Source of the DNA: Eutypella sp. D-1
Taxonomy: Eukaryota > Ascomycota > Sordariomycetes > Xylariales > Diatrypaceae
Direction of reading: 5' to 3'
NCBI GenBank assembly: GCA_023313575.1
Contig: JAJTTP010000010.1
Location: 1,426,001-1,490,000, forward strand
Length of the DNA stretch: 64,000 bases
The position numbers and the translations under genes are program-made. Positions within the stretch are counted from its first letter, which is position 1; each line of letters opens with the position of its first letter. The notes under the pieces are model-generated. The model worked only from the letters and a program-made list of their open reading frames with translations, was not told the origin of the DNA and did not search any database. This document shows, piece after piece, positions 11,401 to 22,693 of the stretch.

Positions 11401-13314
11401 GTCATCGGGTTGCAATTGGCAGAATAACCGGAGGTTCTCCTCGGCGTCTTTGAGGTGGAGGAGGGCTTGTTCGTGACCTCGATTGCAGCGATCAATTAGG
11501 TGGAAGTATTTGGAATACAAATGCCGAGCCCGACCTCTTGACTGAATATACTGTATCAACGTCTTAGAAAGATCGAAGCGGATAGCTATATTGCAGTCAG
11601 GGATATCGAGACCTTCTTCAGCGACACTCGTCGCGAAGAGGCAGTTCAGATCGCCTCGTCGAAAACGACTCATTGTGACGACTTGGTCTCTCAAAGACAC
11701 ATGTTTTCCTATCACATCCGTGGCCCCGCCCCCTAGCTATAACCAGGTCAGCTTCCTCATCTTTATAAATCAAAGCACTAGGCCTACCAAAATTCCTGGA
11801 TTTATCCCATCGAGTCCTAGACCGGGCTGTTGGAACAAATCCTCTAGCAGGATGGCGGTCCATCGCTGCTCGACGAAGACGATGCATTTATCGGTCGCCG
11901 GATTGAAATGTTCATTAAGCACATCCATAAGTACTTCGACTTTGTTAGAGAGATATCGCGGCGCCCTCTCGACTGCGCAGAACGGGTATTCAGAGACAGT
12001 ACGAAAAGCTTCAGAAACCGCTGATCTCTGGTCATTTAAGTGAGAGATTGACTTCTTCTCTTCGCTTGTCGTAACCCCCCTTTCCAGCCTCGCCAGGACC
12101 TTTTTAACGACTTCTTCTGTCAAGCATATCTGCCAAACGCGGTCTGCACACCAGGGGCCAAGCTCCTTCGTGCACTTCTCGGAATAAACAAAGAGTTTAC
12201 TCAAAATGGGATTGTCTCCGACCAGAGCCGAGAGCTTCTGCCACAGTGAAGTCTCGAATAAAGGCCCTCTCACGAAGTAGTGGGCAATGGTGTCTTCTGG
12301 CGGGTTGATCACCGTACTGAACTGCGTGTAGTCTACTGTGGTAATTTCGCTATGAAGGAGTCCCTCTAACCGTGCCGCCTCAATATCGACATGCTTGGAC
12401 TTGGAGTCTATAGGAGATGCTGTCATCCCGAGAATACGCGGCCGTCTCAAGTCAGCTTTTTCCAAGGGTGCGTAGAAGTCTTTCATGATCCTAGCGTACG
12501 AATGGCTCTTCTTCGTGTGATGAGCTTCGTCGAAGATTAGTAGATTGATCTGGGCCATCTTCACGAATGAGTGGTGCAGGCAGTACAGTAGGATGTCAGC
12601 CGTGCAGACGATGATCATGTTCTCCTCGGTTTGCCGTTTCCAGAAGTCCATGGTGTCGGAAGTGGCAATTGAATCGCCACAAAATCGGGCGATATTATAG
12701 TCTAGATTGCACTTGAAAACCTCATATTGCTGGAAAACCAATGATACCTTATCTACCTATGAGGGCTGTTAGAAAACGTGGCCCCGAGGAAGCACGAGCT
12801 TGTTAACAAACCACAAAGAAAGAGAGTCGCGATGGCTTTCCAGCCTTTCTGTCTTCCAGCTCTTGTCCTATCGTATGACGAAGAAGCAGAGCGGCGATCA
12901 ACGTCTTGCCAGTTCCTGGGTTGCGCTATTGTCAGATACACCTTCCATAACAGGTGAACAGCTATACATACCTGTGTCAAGAACAGCGATGATATTCTTT
13001 TGCTTCGCCTTTTCGAAGAGCTCTACCTGGTACTCTCGCGGGCTGTTGATGATCTTTTGGCTCTCGGCCTGTCTGACAAGCGATGTTACAGACTGGTCAT
13101 CGCCCCTGGTGAATCGGAGGGGATTCGACTGCTCTATATCACCCTGCTGGTCTCTGACCCATTGTGAGAAGGACAGATTATCTTGAACCCGGCGTTTTGT
13201 TATAATACGTGTAGGGTGGTCTTCTTTTCGAGGCGAGGGTGGCCCTTCGGAGGCAGAATCATTGTCCTCCCCGTCGATGGGAACGGTGTGCTTTCTATCC
13301 TCGGCTTCCTCCAT
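8418..13314 (-). CDS. dcl1: Dicer-like protein 1 (RNase III with DExH helicase)
   Basis: The gene has five exons: 12972-13314, 12812-12915, 11779-12756 (or 11788-12756), 10171-11736 and 8418-10118. All junctions are GT-AG and in frame, giving about 1563 aa, the usual DCL1 length. In order the protein has helicase motif I GTGKT (residues 115-119, split by intron 1), motif II DEAH (225-228), motif [10 protein letters not shown] (about 540-547) and a Dicer dimerisation-type domain. RNase IIIa follows with [10 protein letters not shown] (about 1068-1077) and a second acidic segment [13 protein letters not shown]. RNase IIIb has [14 protein letters not shown] (about 1271-1284) and [16 protein letters not shown]-terminal dsRNA-binding-like segment ends it ([18 protein letters not shown]). 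Both catalytic centres look intact, so it should cleave dsRNA into small RNAs for quelling or meiotic silencing. Intron 3 has two possible donors 9 nt apart. A PAZ domain is not obvious, as is usual for fungal Dicers. Confidence 0.95.
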
Positions 13315-14736
13315 ATTGAGCCTTCATACAGACGCTGCTTCAGATTTGAAATTGAAGGGGTTGTTTATACGGATATCTTGTATGATGAAACCTAGTGAGG
13401 AATTTAGGGAGGTGCGTATGCTCCTTCGAGATATGGCGGCGTGTGGAAGTCAATTACGTCTAGCTCCCTGAGTTTGCGGTCATAAAAGTGCTTGCGAATG
13501 TTTCGCTATAACACGGCTTAAGCTGTTTGCTCCTTGGATAGACTGCAGGTACGACAAGCACACAGAACATATCCGGCTGGCAAACCCTTGAACCAACTAA
13601 GTAGATGGATCATAAGATTGTTGCCGACACCTAGATTGCCATCTCATGTCAAGGAGGATTTACGTCGCGGAAAGATCCAATCTGGTAGTAGAGAATAGGG
13701 ATACCACAGTTGTCCGTAGATAAAAAGAAATGCCTACCAATTCAGGTAGGTATAAGGATGTAGGGAGCTATCTCCTTCCTACCTGATATATAGGCAGTGA
13801 CGGTTACCTCTGCTTAGGAAATTAGATGCCTCCAGGGCTCTCCCTACCTAGGTACCTACCAGACAGAGGAAGCATACCTAAGTAGGTTTGCATGTCACAG
13901 CATATATACTTAAGTATGCCATGGATACCTCTATGGATGGGAGATTGCTTCGTAGGCTTTCTAACCTTTTTTCGAGGATCTGATTCGAGAGAACTGGCCT
14001 ATGTTCCTGTTTTCCTTAATGATCTAGACTTACCTCCAATATGGCTTGGTGTGCGATGTTGTGCATTTGGAGGGAGCCACCTGCAGTGATGAAGGTATAA
14101 TTATTTAAACCTTTCGCGGACAGCTTTGCGACAGAATCTTGTCCTGTTAATAAGCCTAATCATCTTGATATTTGATATGGAGATTACATATGGAAATTAC
14201 ACTGCTATCATCGGTATATCGGTATAGAGTATACCTAGGTAGTAGGTAGGACTGTCTTTACTAACGGCGGCGACATTCTATGAGGCACCTATGTAGCTAT
14301 AGATGTTGATGCTGGCGAGATCTTGACGTCACCAACGTTCTAACTGGATTGGTCTTGTTATGCTTACTTGAATACTTCTGTGGTACGAAGTACATCATAG
14401 TTAATTGCTATATCGCGGTATCAAGGGCAAGAGGGGCACCTAGCTCTGGTACTACCATCCCTAGCTAAGGCAACCCTAGTAAACCACCTACCTAAGTACG
14501 TAACGCGACATATAACAGGTAGCTTTGCAGGTCATTACATATCAACCTTGAGAAATCCTAGATGAAGAGAAAGTCTTGTCTTGGCCACTTATTCGATCCA
14601 TCACATCCCTTTCTCCTAACAACAAGTCGCACAGTACCACGCTTAATAAAATTGTAACCGCCACTGCCGTTGATACTCTTATCCTAGAACTATTCCCTTC
14701 CAATACATATATACACATACCAAGGCAGTTGCGCAG
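13315..14736. promoter_or_regulatory. Divergent intergenic region dcl1/TAP42, motif-rich
   Basis: These 1.4 kb separate divergent start codons. No gene is seen. The palindrome TACCTAGGTA occurs at 13845-13854 and 14232-14241, TACGAAGTA at 14384-14392, and many partial copies (AGGTAGGTA, TACCTACC) cluster at 13737-13882 and 14455-14520. Confidence 0.55.
13737..13882. repeat. Cluster of TACCTA/TAGGTA short-motif copies
   Basis: Imperfect copies of TACCTA and its complement recur in this stretch, including one exact TACCTAGGTA palindrome at 13845-13854 followed by CCTACC. The same motif family recurs in other intergenic parts of the window and is not seen in coding exons. Confidence 0.6.
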
Positions 14737-15828
14737 ATGGACGAAGAAGAGACGTCTCTGAAGTCAGTATTTGCCGCCGCTGAGCGGAAGCGGCTGGCAC
14801 TAGAGAATACTTTCGCGGCGAATTCGCCTTCTTACCATGATGACCTGGCATCTGCACTCAAGTCGTACGAACAATGCGTGCACATCATCGACAAGATTTC
14901 TCTGTTCAGTACGAACGAGGGGCTGGAAGATCTCTCCACTTCGAGCCTGCCCTACCTGCTGGTACAGTATCGCATAGCCGAGCTGCTGCAGAAAGTCTCA
15001 ACACCTTCGCCATTGGAGCGAAAGACGACCCTGAATCACACGCGGGGTGCTTATGAGAGGTTCCTCCAACTGCTGGATAATTACGCTATATTATCACCGT
15101 CGGACAGCAAGCTGCTGTCGCAGTACAATGACGACCCTTCGGCCTTCTCCACAGTGCCGACTAAGGACCCGAATGCGCGGAGGAACGCCAAGATCGCCAA
15201 CTTCAGGGCCGAGAAGGAGCTGAAGCAGAAGCTCGCGTACATGCGGCAGTCGCCGCGGTATGTGGAGGACGGCGGGGATGAGGAGGCCGTTCGCGAGCTG
15301 CATCTCGCTAATGTCGCCTTTTGCGTCCACATGGCCTTCCAGGGCCTGGAGGGGATAAACCGCGAGGTGGAGGTGCTGGCTCAGGCACCCATACCACTGA
15401 TGCCCCAATCAGCCACAGTCGAGGAAGACGAGCGGCGCCGGAGAGAGTTGGTGGACAACAACAACGAGTACTCGGAGAGATTGGATACGCCGCTCCAGCA
15501 GCTGCATGCCGGCGCTAAGGGACCAATACTCAGTCGGGAGGGAAAGCCTTTAAGGCCTTTTACCCTCACTTCAAATCGGCAAGACCTCCAGAGGGGGGTT
15601 TTCCGTCCCGGCCACAACTTGCCAACGATGAGTATTGACGAGTATCTTGATGAAGAACGACGGCGGGGCAACATCATCGAAGGGGGCGGTGAAGCCAGTC
15701 TGAGACAGCCGGAACCGGATGAGGACAACATGGAAAAGGCTGATGAGGAGACGATGAAGGCCAGATACTGGGACGAGTTTACGGAAGACAATCCAAAGGG
15801 CAGTGGGAATACGCTTAATAGAGGTTAG
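14737..15828 (+). CDS. TAP42: TAP42/alpha4-family regulator of PP2A-type phosphatases
   Basis: This is a single-exon gene of 363 aa, close to the usual fungal Tap42 length. The N-terminal helical domain (residues about 8-210) has the TPR-like pattern of the family: LKSVFAAAERKRLALE, YEQCVHIIDKISLFSTNEGLEDLSTSSLPYLLVQYRIAEL, ARGAYERFLQLLDNY-type segments, and RRNAKIANFRAEKELKQKL. The C-terminus has the conserved block KPLRPFTLTSNRQDLQRGVFRPGHNLPTMSIDEYLDEERRRGNI (written here in short pieces elsewhere in the family as PTMTIDEYL). Known role: it binds PP2A-like catalytic subunits in the cytoplasm downstream of TORC1. The acidic tail (EPDEDNMEKADEE) is typical. It is followed in tandem by CDC73 after 1.05 kb. 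The start codon is the first ATG in frame. Confidence 0.92.
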   Translation: MDEEETSLKSVFAAAERKRLALENTFAANSPSYHDDLASALKSYEQCVHIIDKISLFSTNEGLEDLSTSSLPYLLVQYRIAELLQKVSTPSPLERKTTLNHTRGAYERFLQLLDNYAILSPSDSKLLSQYNDDPSAFSTVPTKDPNARRNAKIANFRAEKELKQKLAYMRQSPRYVEDGGDEEAVRELHLANVAFCVHMAFQGLEGINREVEVLAQAPIPLMPQSATVEEDERRRRELVDNNNEYSERLDTPLQQLHAGAKGPILSREGKPLRPFTLTSNRQDLQRGVFRPGHNLPTMSIDEYLDEERRRGNIIEGGGEASLRQPEPDEDNMEKADEETMKARYWDEFTEDNPKGSGNTLNRG

Positions 15829-16881
15829 CTGTTCGTATAATGATACGTCTAATTCCAGCTCAAACGCAACTGCACGTGAAGCCATGATACGATACGTCTA
15901 TGTCTCTGGGAATAATAATAAGAGAACACTGCATCCTTCGCAGATTGCCGTGAAAGTATCTGCACAGGTAGGGATCTTGTCCATATACTACTGTTCTGTT
16001 TCATTCGCATGCTTTATTGCATGCTTCTACTCATTGCATGGCCTAGCAATCATTGACATCTCTGTACAGTATCGATTCAAACTTTGGAACCTAGCAGACT
16101 CCAAGTACAAACTTGACAAATCAGGTGTATCTGACCGCCGCGATACAAATCGTGTTTTCTGATAGGTGGACTTCTACTTGCCTTCTTGCCGGGCCATACT
16201 TCGGTGTATACCTGCAAGACCTATCTGTCGTTCTCTTTGTCCCAATATTTCTCTCCGATCCATAGATAGGTAAGCTTGAAACGTTTCAAGGTTGTATATT
16301 GGAGAGGGACAAAGGGAGAGCAGACCGCAACTGCCATATCCTGTCATTTTCCTGTGCAGGACTCCGTATTGTGCATATGCTCTTCCATACAACCTAAGGT
16401 TACTTCTTAACGGCCTGTCTGGGCGTTTTATGGTTCCTACCTACATCATGTACATACGAAGTACCTAAGGTTACATACTAAAATCACAGGTAGGCAGGTA
16501 CGAAGTATGTATTTACTCACCAGATGCACTTAGCAACCTGGAACCTTAAAATAACTACCTAGGTATTTAATAGTGGACCTTGCCTGCTAAATACCGAACG
16601 GACCAGGCCTGTTAGACTTGACTGTAACCATCCAGTTTACTTCTTAGGTAACTCCATAAATCAATTATCACCAGCCTTGCGCGCGCTCTTCAAAGCTGCT
16701 AACGTGATATTTCCCAAAAACCTCTCTCTGCCTTCCCATCCTACCTCACGACCAGCCAATACGTTCAATTCTTCAATATTCCTTTTTTTCCCCCGATTAT
16801 ATGATCACGACATTTCCGTAATTTCGGCATCAATTAAATTAGCTTTACGAACCTTCTTCTTTTCTTCGTCGGTCGCCCACA
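15829..16881. other. Intergenic region TAP42-CDC73 with CDC73 promoter
   Basis: There is no gene in this 1.05 kb. It carries TACGAAGTA at 16455-16463 and 16499-16507 and the palindrome TACCTAGGTA at 16556-16565, all within about 430 bp of the CDC73 start. A pyrimidine-rich stretch (about 16770-16865) directly precedes that start, as is common in fungal promoters and 5' UTRs. Confidence 0.55.
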
Positions 16882-18248
16882 ATGGCTGCTGCCATCGAAC
16901 ACGATCCCCTTCTGCTGCTGCGGCAGTCGATCGCATCGGGGGCCGCCGTCCAGCCGACCGCGTCCGACGATGCCTCTGCGCCCGAGGTCAGCTTGTCACA
17001 GGCTACGCACCTGACCTTCGTCACGCCCTCGCGGATATCCCTGCCTATCGACGTACCCACGCGATTCTCGTCCGAAGACTCCCCCGTCGACTTACGCAGT
17101 ATCTACTTCGCGTGGCTGAATCGCGAGCTCGCCATTCCCGAATACAATGCGTCGGCGTCCCAGCTGCACGACGAGCTGGCCGGTAAAGGTCAGGTTCGCA
17201 AGCTTTCCTTCGTCGAGCGTCTCGACCTGATCACCTGGTTGGAGGGTGCGAGTGAAGACAGCGAGTACATCAAGCCTCTAGCTGGAGATAAGGATGGTTC
17301 GACCTCCACTGCCGCCGCCGCCCTCGCCTCGAAGGGTGCTGCAGCTCCAGCCATTGGCGCCGCTGTCGGCAGATCGGGGAAGGGAACGCTAGATCCAAGA
17401 TTAGCCGCCATTTATAATAGCGAGCGCAAGATGGGAGACCGAAATAGTGTATTACGAGGAGTTAAGCCTACTGTAAGTTTTCCGTCATTCCAAGCGCAAA
17501 CTTCCTCCCACTCCCTCTCCCCCTCTCCGTCCACCCTCTCAAACAGTAGTAATCATCCATTCTAACCCAATTTCCTCTGCAGGACTTCTCGCACGTCCGG
17601 AAGTACTCGGCCATCTTCATGTCTAAGAAGCCACTCCAGCCCTCCTCGACGAACATCTCAAACACCTCGATAGCGAGTCATCAGAAGCCTAAGAGGCCTG
17701 ACCCGATTATCATGCTCTCGCCCTCAGCGTCCTCACTCCTGCGCATCTCGAACATCAAATCCTTCCTCGAGGGCGGACAGTTCATACCGGCGGACTCGGC
17801 GGCGGCGAGCTCGACGGGCGCGAGCATGCTGCACATCAACCGGCTGATGAAGGACATCGACCCGTCGCGGCCGATGCGCTTCATCCTAGTCGAGGGCGCC
17901 GAACACTTCAAGCCCGAGTACTGGAACCGCGTCGTCGCCGTCTTCACCACGGGCCAGAGCTGGCAGTTCAAGAACTACAAGTGGAGCAGCCCCAACGAGC
18001 TCTTCCGCCACGTCCCCGGCGTCTTCGTCGGCTGGCGCGGCGAGCAGCCCCCCGACAGCATCGTCAGCTGGGGCCACCGCGTCCTCAACGTCGGCATCGA
18101 CCGCTGGAAGGACTCCCTCGCCAACCGCGCCGGCGTCGACACCAGTCGCTGGCGCGACAGGGAGGTCGTCGAGAGTATCTGGAAGATGATCGAGTCCAAC
18201 ATGCGGAGCAAGGGATGGAGGCGCGACCAGGCACCGTCCTCCATATGA
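16882..18248 (+). CDS. CDC73: Cdc73/parafibromin, Paf1 complex subunit
   Basis: There are two exons, 16882-17472 and 17583-18248, joined in phase 0 (donor GTAAGT, acceptor CTGCAG), giving 418 aa. The N-terminal half has the family segments ATHLTFVTPSRISLPIDVPTRF, DLRSIYFAWLNRELAIPEYN, and GKGTLDPRLAAIYNSERKMGDRNSVLRG. The C-terminal Ras-like Cdc73 domain (from about residue 220) shows PIIMLSPSASSLLRISNIKSFLEGGQF, MRFILVEGAEHFKPEYWNRVVAVFTTGQSWQFKNY and FVGWRGEQPPDSIVSWG. Known role: in the nucleus, the Paf1 complex travels with RNA polymerase II and supports H2B ubiquitination and H3K4/K36 methylation. Nothing appears broken. The Ala/Gly-rich linker around residues 145-165 is low-complexity. 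Convergent with the RRM gene downstream. Confidence 0.94.
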
Positions 18249-19042
18249 TCCGCGTTTCCCGGGCCACATAGGCGATGGATGACGCCTAGAGATTGTAATA
18301 CTAATTTTTCAAACCCTTCCCAGCTATCCAGACCATAAGCTGGGTGGGTGTAATTGAGCTTCCCAAGCGTCGCTACATAAATGGCTCAAATACGCTTGTA
18401 GCCCGCTTGCCGCGAGTTGATTCATTGCAGAGACCGTGCTGCGTGGCCTAGACGTTTCACGATGCCGAACAGGCACTAGTATGACGCGATGCAATCACAT
18501 ACCGTGTGACATCTTGTATGATACGAAGGCAAGGTTCACGGGCACCAGAACATCAGAACGAGAAGGGAAGAGGGCTGAACCAAACGACCTAAGTTGAACC
18601 AGTTCCATCAGAGAACGCCGCTCTTGGGGAGTTGAGCGTCTAACCGCAGCAGCCGCGAGTGAGTCCTCCTGTGTAAGCCTGCTTACGAACAAGCGGAGGT
18701 TGGATAGAGGCTAGGTAGGGGTACCAAAAATAATTTAAAAAAAATAACCGCAACATCTATATACGTCGATGATTCCATTCCATTGCTCCCAAATTTGACT
18801 GGCTATCTATGTGGATGAAAGGAACAGGATTCTCTCGCATCGTTGGTTCCAAGTGTGCACATGGGGCGGCCCCCCTCCAGGGAAACTCAATTCGCGCGAA
18901 GGAGGGTAGATCTGAACTGTAAGCTCTCTCTCTCTCCATGCGAACTCAGAGAAACTGTTGGCCAAACTCACTCGTCGCCGACTCCCACCTATTATTCATA
19001 TACGACTCCGATTCTGCAATCTTCAGACACCAATGCTCATCA

Positions 19043-19055
19043 CCCCCCCCCCCCC
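19043..19055. repeat. Poly-C homopolymer run (13 nt)
   Basis: Thirteen consecutive C residues read directly from the sequence. Confidence 0.9.
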
Positions 19056-19615
19056 TTACCGCTAAGACGAGAGAGATGCGCCCTTGTACTGCCAGCTAGA
19101 CAAGACCAGTCAGTGGCCACATAGCTTCAGATCTCAGAGACAAGATTGTACTATATTGTCTACGGGTCACAGTCTCCCGATGGATGGTCCATGCCAGTTC
19201 CCAAGGACCGACTATCCGTTCGCCATATAGCCGAGGCGACTGCCATGTGAGCGTCCAGAATATGCAATGAAATAGACGGCGAAACCAGCCGCCTCCGCAA
19301 GAGTAAGTCTCGAAACGTCGAGTAGACGATTCTGCAGCGCCGGGACCGAAGGACTCCCCCCCTCCTCTTCTTTAGTCGGCGCCGCGTGGGTCAAGCTGAG
19401 CTGCAGGCGTTCCGTTCCGGGTAAGGTGGAGGAGATTCTGCGGGTGCATCTACGGCCATAACGACAACGACGACGACAGCACCTGTGGCCGGCTGGCCGG
19501 CCTCCTAATCTCGGGAAAGGCGAAGAAATATCCCGTCCATGTTGCCTACAAAGCCCCGGCGTCCTCCGCGTGGAATTGGCTGTGGCAAGCAGGGGCCCGA
19601 CGACAAACCCAAGGT

Positions 19616-19629
19616 GGGGGGGGGGGGGG
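19616..19629. repeat. Poly-G homopolymer run (14 nt)
   Basis: Fourteen consecutive G residues. A second G run lies 105 bp downstream. Confidence 0.9.
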
Positions 19630-19734
19630 CGCACGATTTTCTCATTTTGCGGCCCGGCTGAGCGGCGATGACGGGACGGGATGGAACAGGCGCCGGCGAA
19701 GTTACGTTACGTTCCAAGCGGCCGGTGAGAACGT

Positions 19735-19750
19735 GGGGGGGGGGGGGGGG
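19735..19750. repeat. Poly-G homopolymer run (16 nt)
   Basis: Sixteen consecutive G residues on the plus strand, which could form a G-quadruplex with neighbouring G tracts. Length may vary or be misassembled. Confidence 0.9.
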
Positions 19751-20953
19751 ATGTGGGTATGGCGCGCACGCAGCCCCGTCAAAATGAAAATCCGATCCTT
19801 CGAGGCATCCAAAAGGATCATTGCTACCATGGTAGTATTCGTTCTAGGCTACGGATACAACGCGATATATATATGTATCTCTGTTCAACAGGCCCTCGAC
19901 CTGATCCACCAGCATATCAGGGCCAATGGATCAATCACCTGGGCAGCGGCCTCCAAATTAAGAGTTCCCTGCAGGTGGTAAGATACTTATGGAAAGAGAG
20001 AAAGAGGGTCGGGTGTAGGGTCAGAAAGAGTATAATAATAATACTAAGACCTTAAATTCAAGCGTTTAACGGTGATATTCTAGGTGGTAGTAGAAATTTC
20101 CTGGGAGAACGAACAATTATCTGCTTTCCAATGCCCGCTCGCTGCATGCACATTTGATGCAAGGTCTTGGCTACCTCCTTTCCTCCCTGAGAAGTAGCCA
20201 ATATGTACATGGGGGCTCGTTGTGCTAGGAGGTGCCTATTCAAAGACTGTGCATTTGTTAACTGATACCTCTGTGTTTTGGCTTGTTGAGTTCACTTTAC
20301 AGCATAATTGCCAGGTGTTCACTGCTCAAACAACAGATTATAGCTCTTCTGTTTTGATTGATGCGTGCATAAAAGGAACGTAATGTGTATATAAGCTTTC
20401 TTAATACGTGCCATAATCTTAGTAGTATCAGGGGTTTGTTTATATCCACAGGCTCATCGCCGCGGCAACCATTTGTAACCTAAACAACCTTTACCCTCAC
20501 ACCATGCATCAGGAAACTACATTATACGTATTAATCATGTTTATTTATTTTTCGCTTGAATGCTTTTCCCAGCTTCTCCATGACTACAGGTCTGTTGTCG
20601 CTAGGGGGGATGCAGACCGAGAAATAAAGTGTAGGAGAGCAGTAATGTGATTAAACACATCGGTAAGACTAAGACTAATGATAGTGTTCCCCAAAAGCAA
20701 CAGCACCATGGCCGGTGTCCATGAGAAATGAATTCTCCTGACTGCAGACTAGCGTTTCCCTCATAAAGGCCATACTCGGGACTGCTTCGGACTTTTCCGT
20801 CAATATACTATGAAATCAAGGATTGTGCAGCCGGATCCTTCCATCACATACACTCCCCGGCTAGACTCAAGCCCGACTAGAAAAATGATTCTGGGTATGG
20901 GGAGTTCTCAAGCCGGTGCGGACCCGTTACCGGTCTATTACGAAGTCGTATGC

Positions 20954-22693
20954 CTAAGAGGTGGCGACAGGCGCGGCAGCAGCGGGTGCGGCAGCAGGCG
21001 CAGCGTCAGCGGGCGCGGCCGCGGCAGGTGTAGCACCAGCGTCCTGGCCATTGGTCTCGGACTCGTGGGGGAGATTGGCCTCCTCATCAGTCTTGTCGGG
21101 GCTATCAATGGCGACCTTGACAGCAATCTCACGACCCTCGATCTCCTTGCCGTTCATCTCAGTAACAGCCTTTTGCTGCAGCTCCTCAGATGCAAGGGTG
21201 ACAAAGCCGAAGCCACGTCCCTTGCGGGGCTCGCCGCGGGCCTGGAGCTTCTTGATCATGAAGCGAGGGATGGGGCGCAGGGCAATCTTGGCAGAAGAAG
21301 GCTCGTAAGCCTGGAAGAGCTCCTTGAGCTGTACCATCAGGTTAGTTATAGAAGCAGCATATTGGAAGACATGTGGGGATAATTACCTTCTCCTCGGTCA
21401 GGTCGTAGGGAAGGTTGGCGACCATGACCTTGTTCTTAGAAGGGATACCATCGGCGGGGGGACCGCGTTCGCGTCGCTCACGGGCGGGGCGATTCTCTTT
21501 CTTCTTCTCAGCGTCGTCAGCATTCGTCTTGTTGGTAATGTCCGTCAATGGTAGAACCTCAGCGTCGGCGGCGGCATCTGCGCCGCCTTCATTGGCAGGA
21601 CCATCGTCCTTGCCGTCCTAAAAACCAAGTTAGCGCTGATTTAAGTGCACAGGTAAATGCCATGTCTGGCAAAGGGAACTTACAGATCGTCCACCGCGTC
21701 CAGCGCGACCGGCACGACCACGGCCGCGGCCACGGCCACGGCCCGAAGCTCGGCGACGGGTACCCTCGACACCAGAGTCGCCGTTGGCAGCACCCTCGGC
21801 CTTCTCACCAGCGGGCTGAGGAGTGCGGGCAAGCTGGACAGAGACCTTGCGCTCGAGAATGTCCTTGCCGGAAAGCTCAGCGATGGCACGCTCAGCCTCA
21901 GTCGGGGTCGAGAGGTCAACGAAGGCATAGCCGACAGGGCGGTCGGTGCGAGGGTTCTTAGGAATGGAGACAGATTCCCTAAAAAATAGAAAAGTCAAGG
22001 TCAGTCAAGGTCAGTCGTTTGCCATTTAGCCAGTCAGATAATCCCCAGCCAGAACAATGTCGTTGTAGTGTAGCATCCGAGTCATCATGGATGCAATGTA
22101 GGCACAATGCATAAGTTTCCTGCATCAACCACAGTAGCCTTGAAACTGAAAGATGCGTAGGTGGTACAATCATAGATCCAGGTGGAAAGACGTGATAAAG
22201 TTGCGGGGCCCAACTCGATGGGTCTGAAACATTTAAAGCGGTGACAAGGCTAATAGGCTAGGAAGCTGCAATAGCTCGATGCGCCCACCTAAATGTGGAT
22301 ATCCAGGAGACACGACTGACTACCTTTACCAGGTTTTGAGGCGGTCGAGGCGGTCGAGAAGTCGAAAGACGATCGAAAACAACGACCACCCCAGAAAGGA
22401 TACATTTCAAGAATAAAAATAAAAATTGCTCAGTAGACGCAATATGAGAATCATTTGTAAAATGATTTTTAATAAAAAAAGAAAACCACTTACACGAGGT
22501 AGCCCTTGAAGAATTCTTTCAACTCCCCCTCGGTTGTCGCATACGCGAGGTTGCCGATGTACAATCGGCGGCCCTCGGCAGCACTGGCATGGACGGCATC
22601 TTTGTTTTCGTCCTTACCAGTGATGGAGGTATTGCTAAGAGCGTTGGTAACGTCCTTGACAGCGTCGGCAACTTTCTCCACGGCGGCGGCCAT
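20954..22693 (-). CDS. RNA-binding protein with two RRMs and a Gly/Arg linker
   Basis: Four exons, 22494-22693, 21684-21978, 21387-21617 and 20954-21328, join in frame to give 366 aa. RRM1 (about residues 43-120) has RNP2-like RLYIGNLAY and RNP1-like VGYAFVDL, and is split by the first intron. A basic [18 protein letters not shown] linker follows, then a charged Lys/Glu segment. RRM2 has KVMVANLPYDLTEEK and RNP1 RGFGFVTL, with an insertion between beta strands and an intron at the end of RNP2's helix. The tail is an Ala/Pro-rich low-complexity run. Intron 1 is 515 bp, much longer than its neighbours (66 and 58 bp). The domain layout suggests an mRNP or rRNA-processing protein, and fungal databases usually call relatives simply RNP-domain proteins. 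No specific target can be inferred. Confidence 0.88.

Larger units (their letters stand above)
18249..20953. other. Convergent 2.7 kb intergenic region with homopolymer runs
   Basis: No gene is supported here. Simple sequence is concentrated in the middle: CT repeat at about 18927-18938, a 13-C run at 19043-19055, a 14-G run at 19616-19629 and a 16-G run at 19735-19750. The remainder should include the 3' UTRs of CDC73 and the RRM gene. A 140-codon minus-strand frame at 19212-19634 is Arg/Pro-rich and unlike any family I know. Confidence 0.55.

Noticed and set aside
19212..19634. Minus-strand 140-codon Arg/Pro-rich frame
   Set aside because: Composition follows local GC-rich simple sequence; no motif or homologue recognised.
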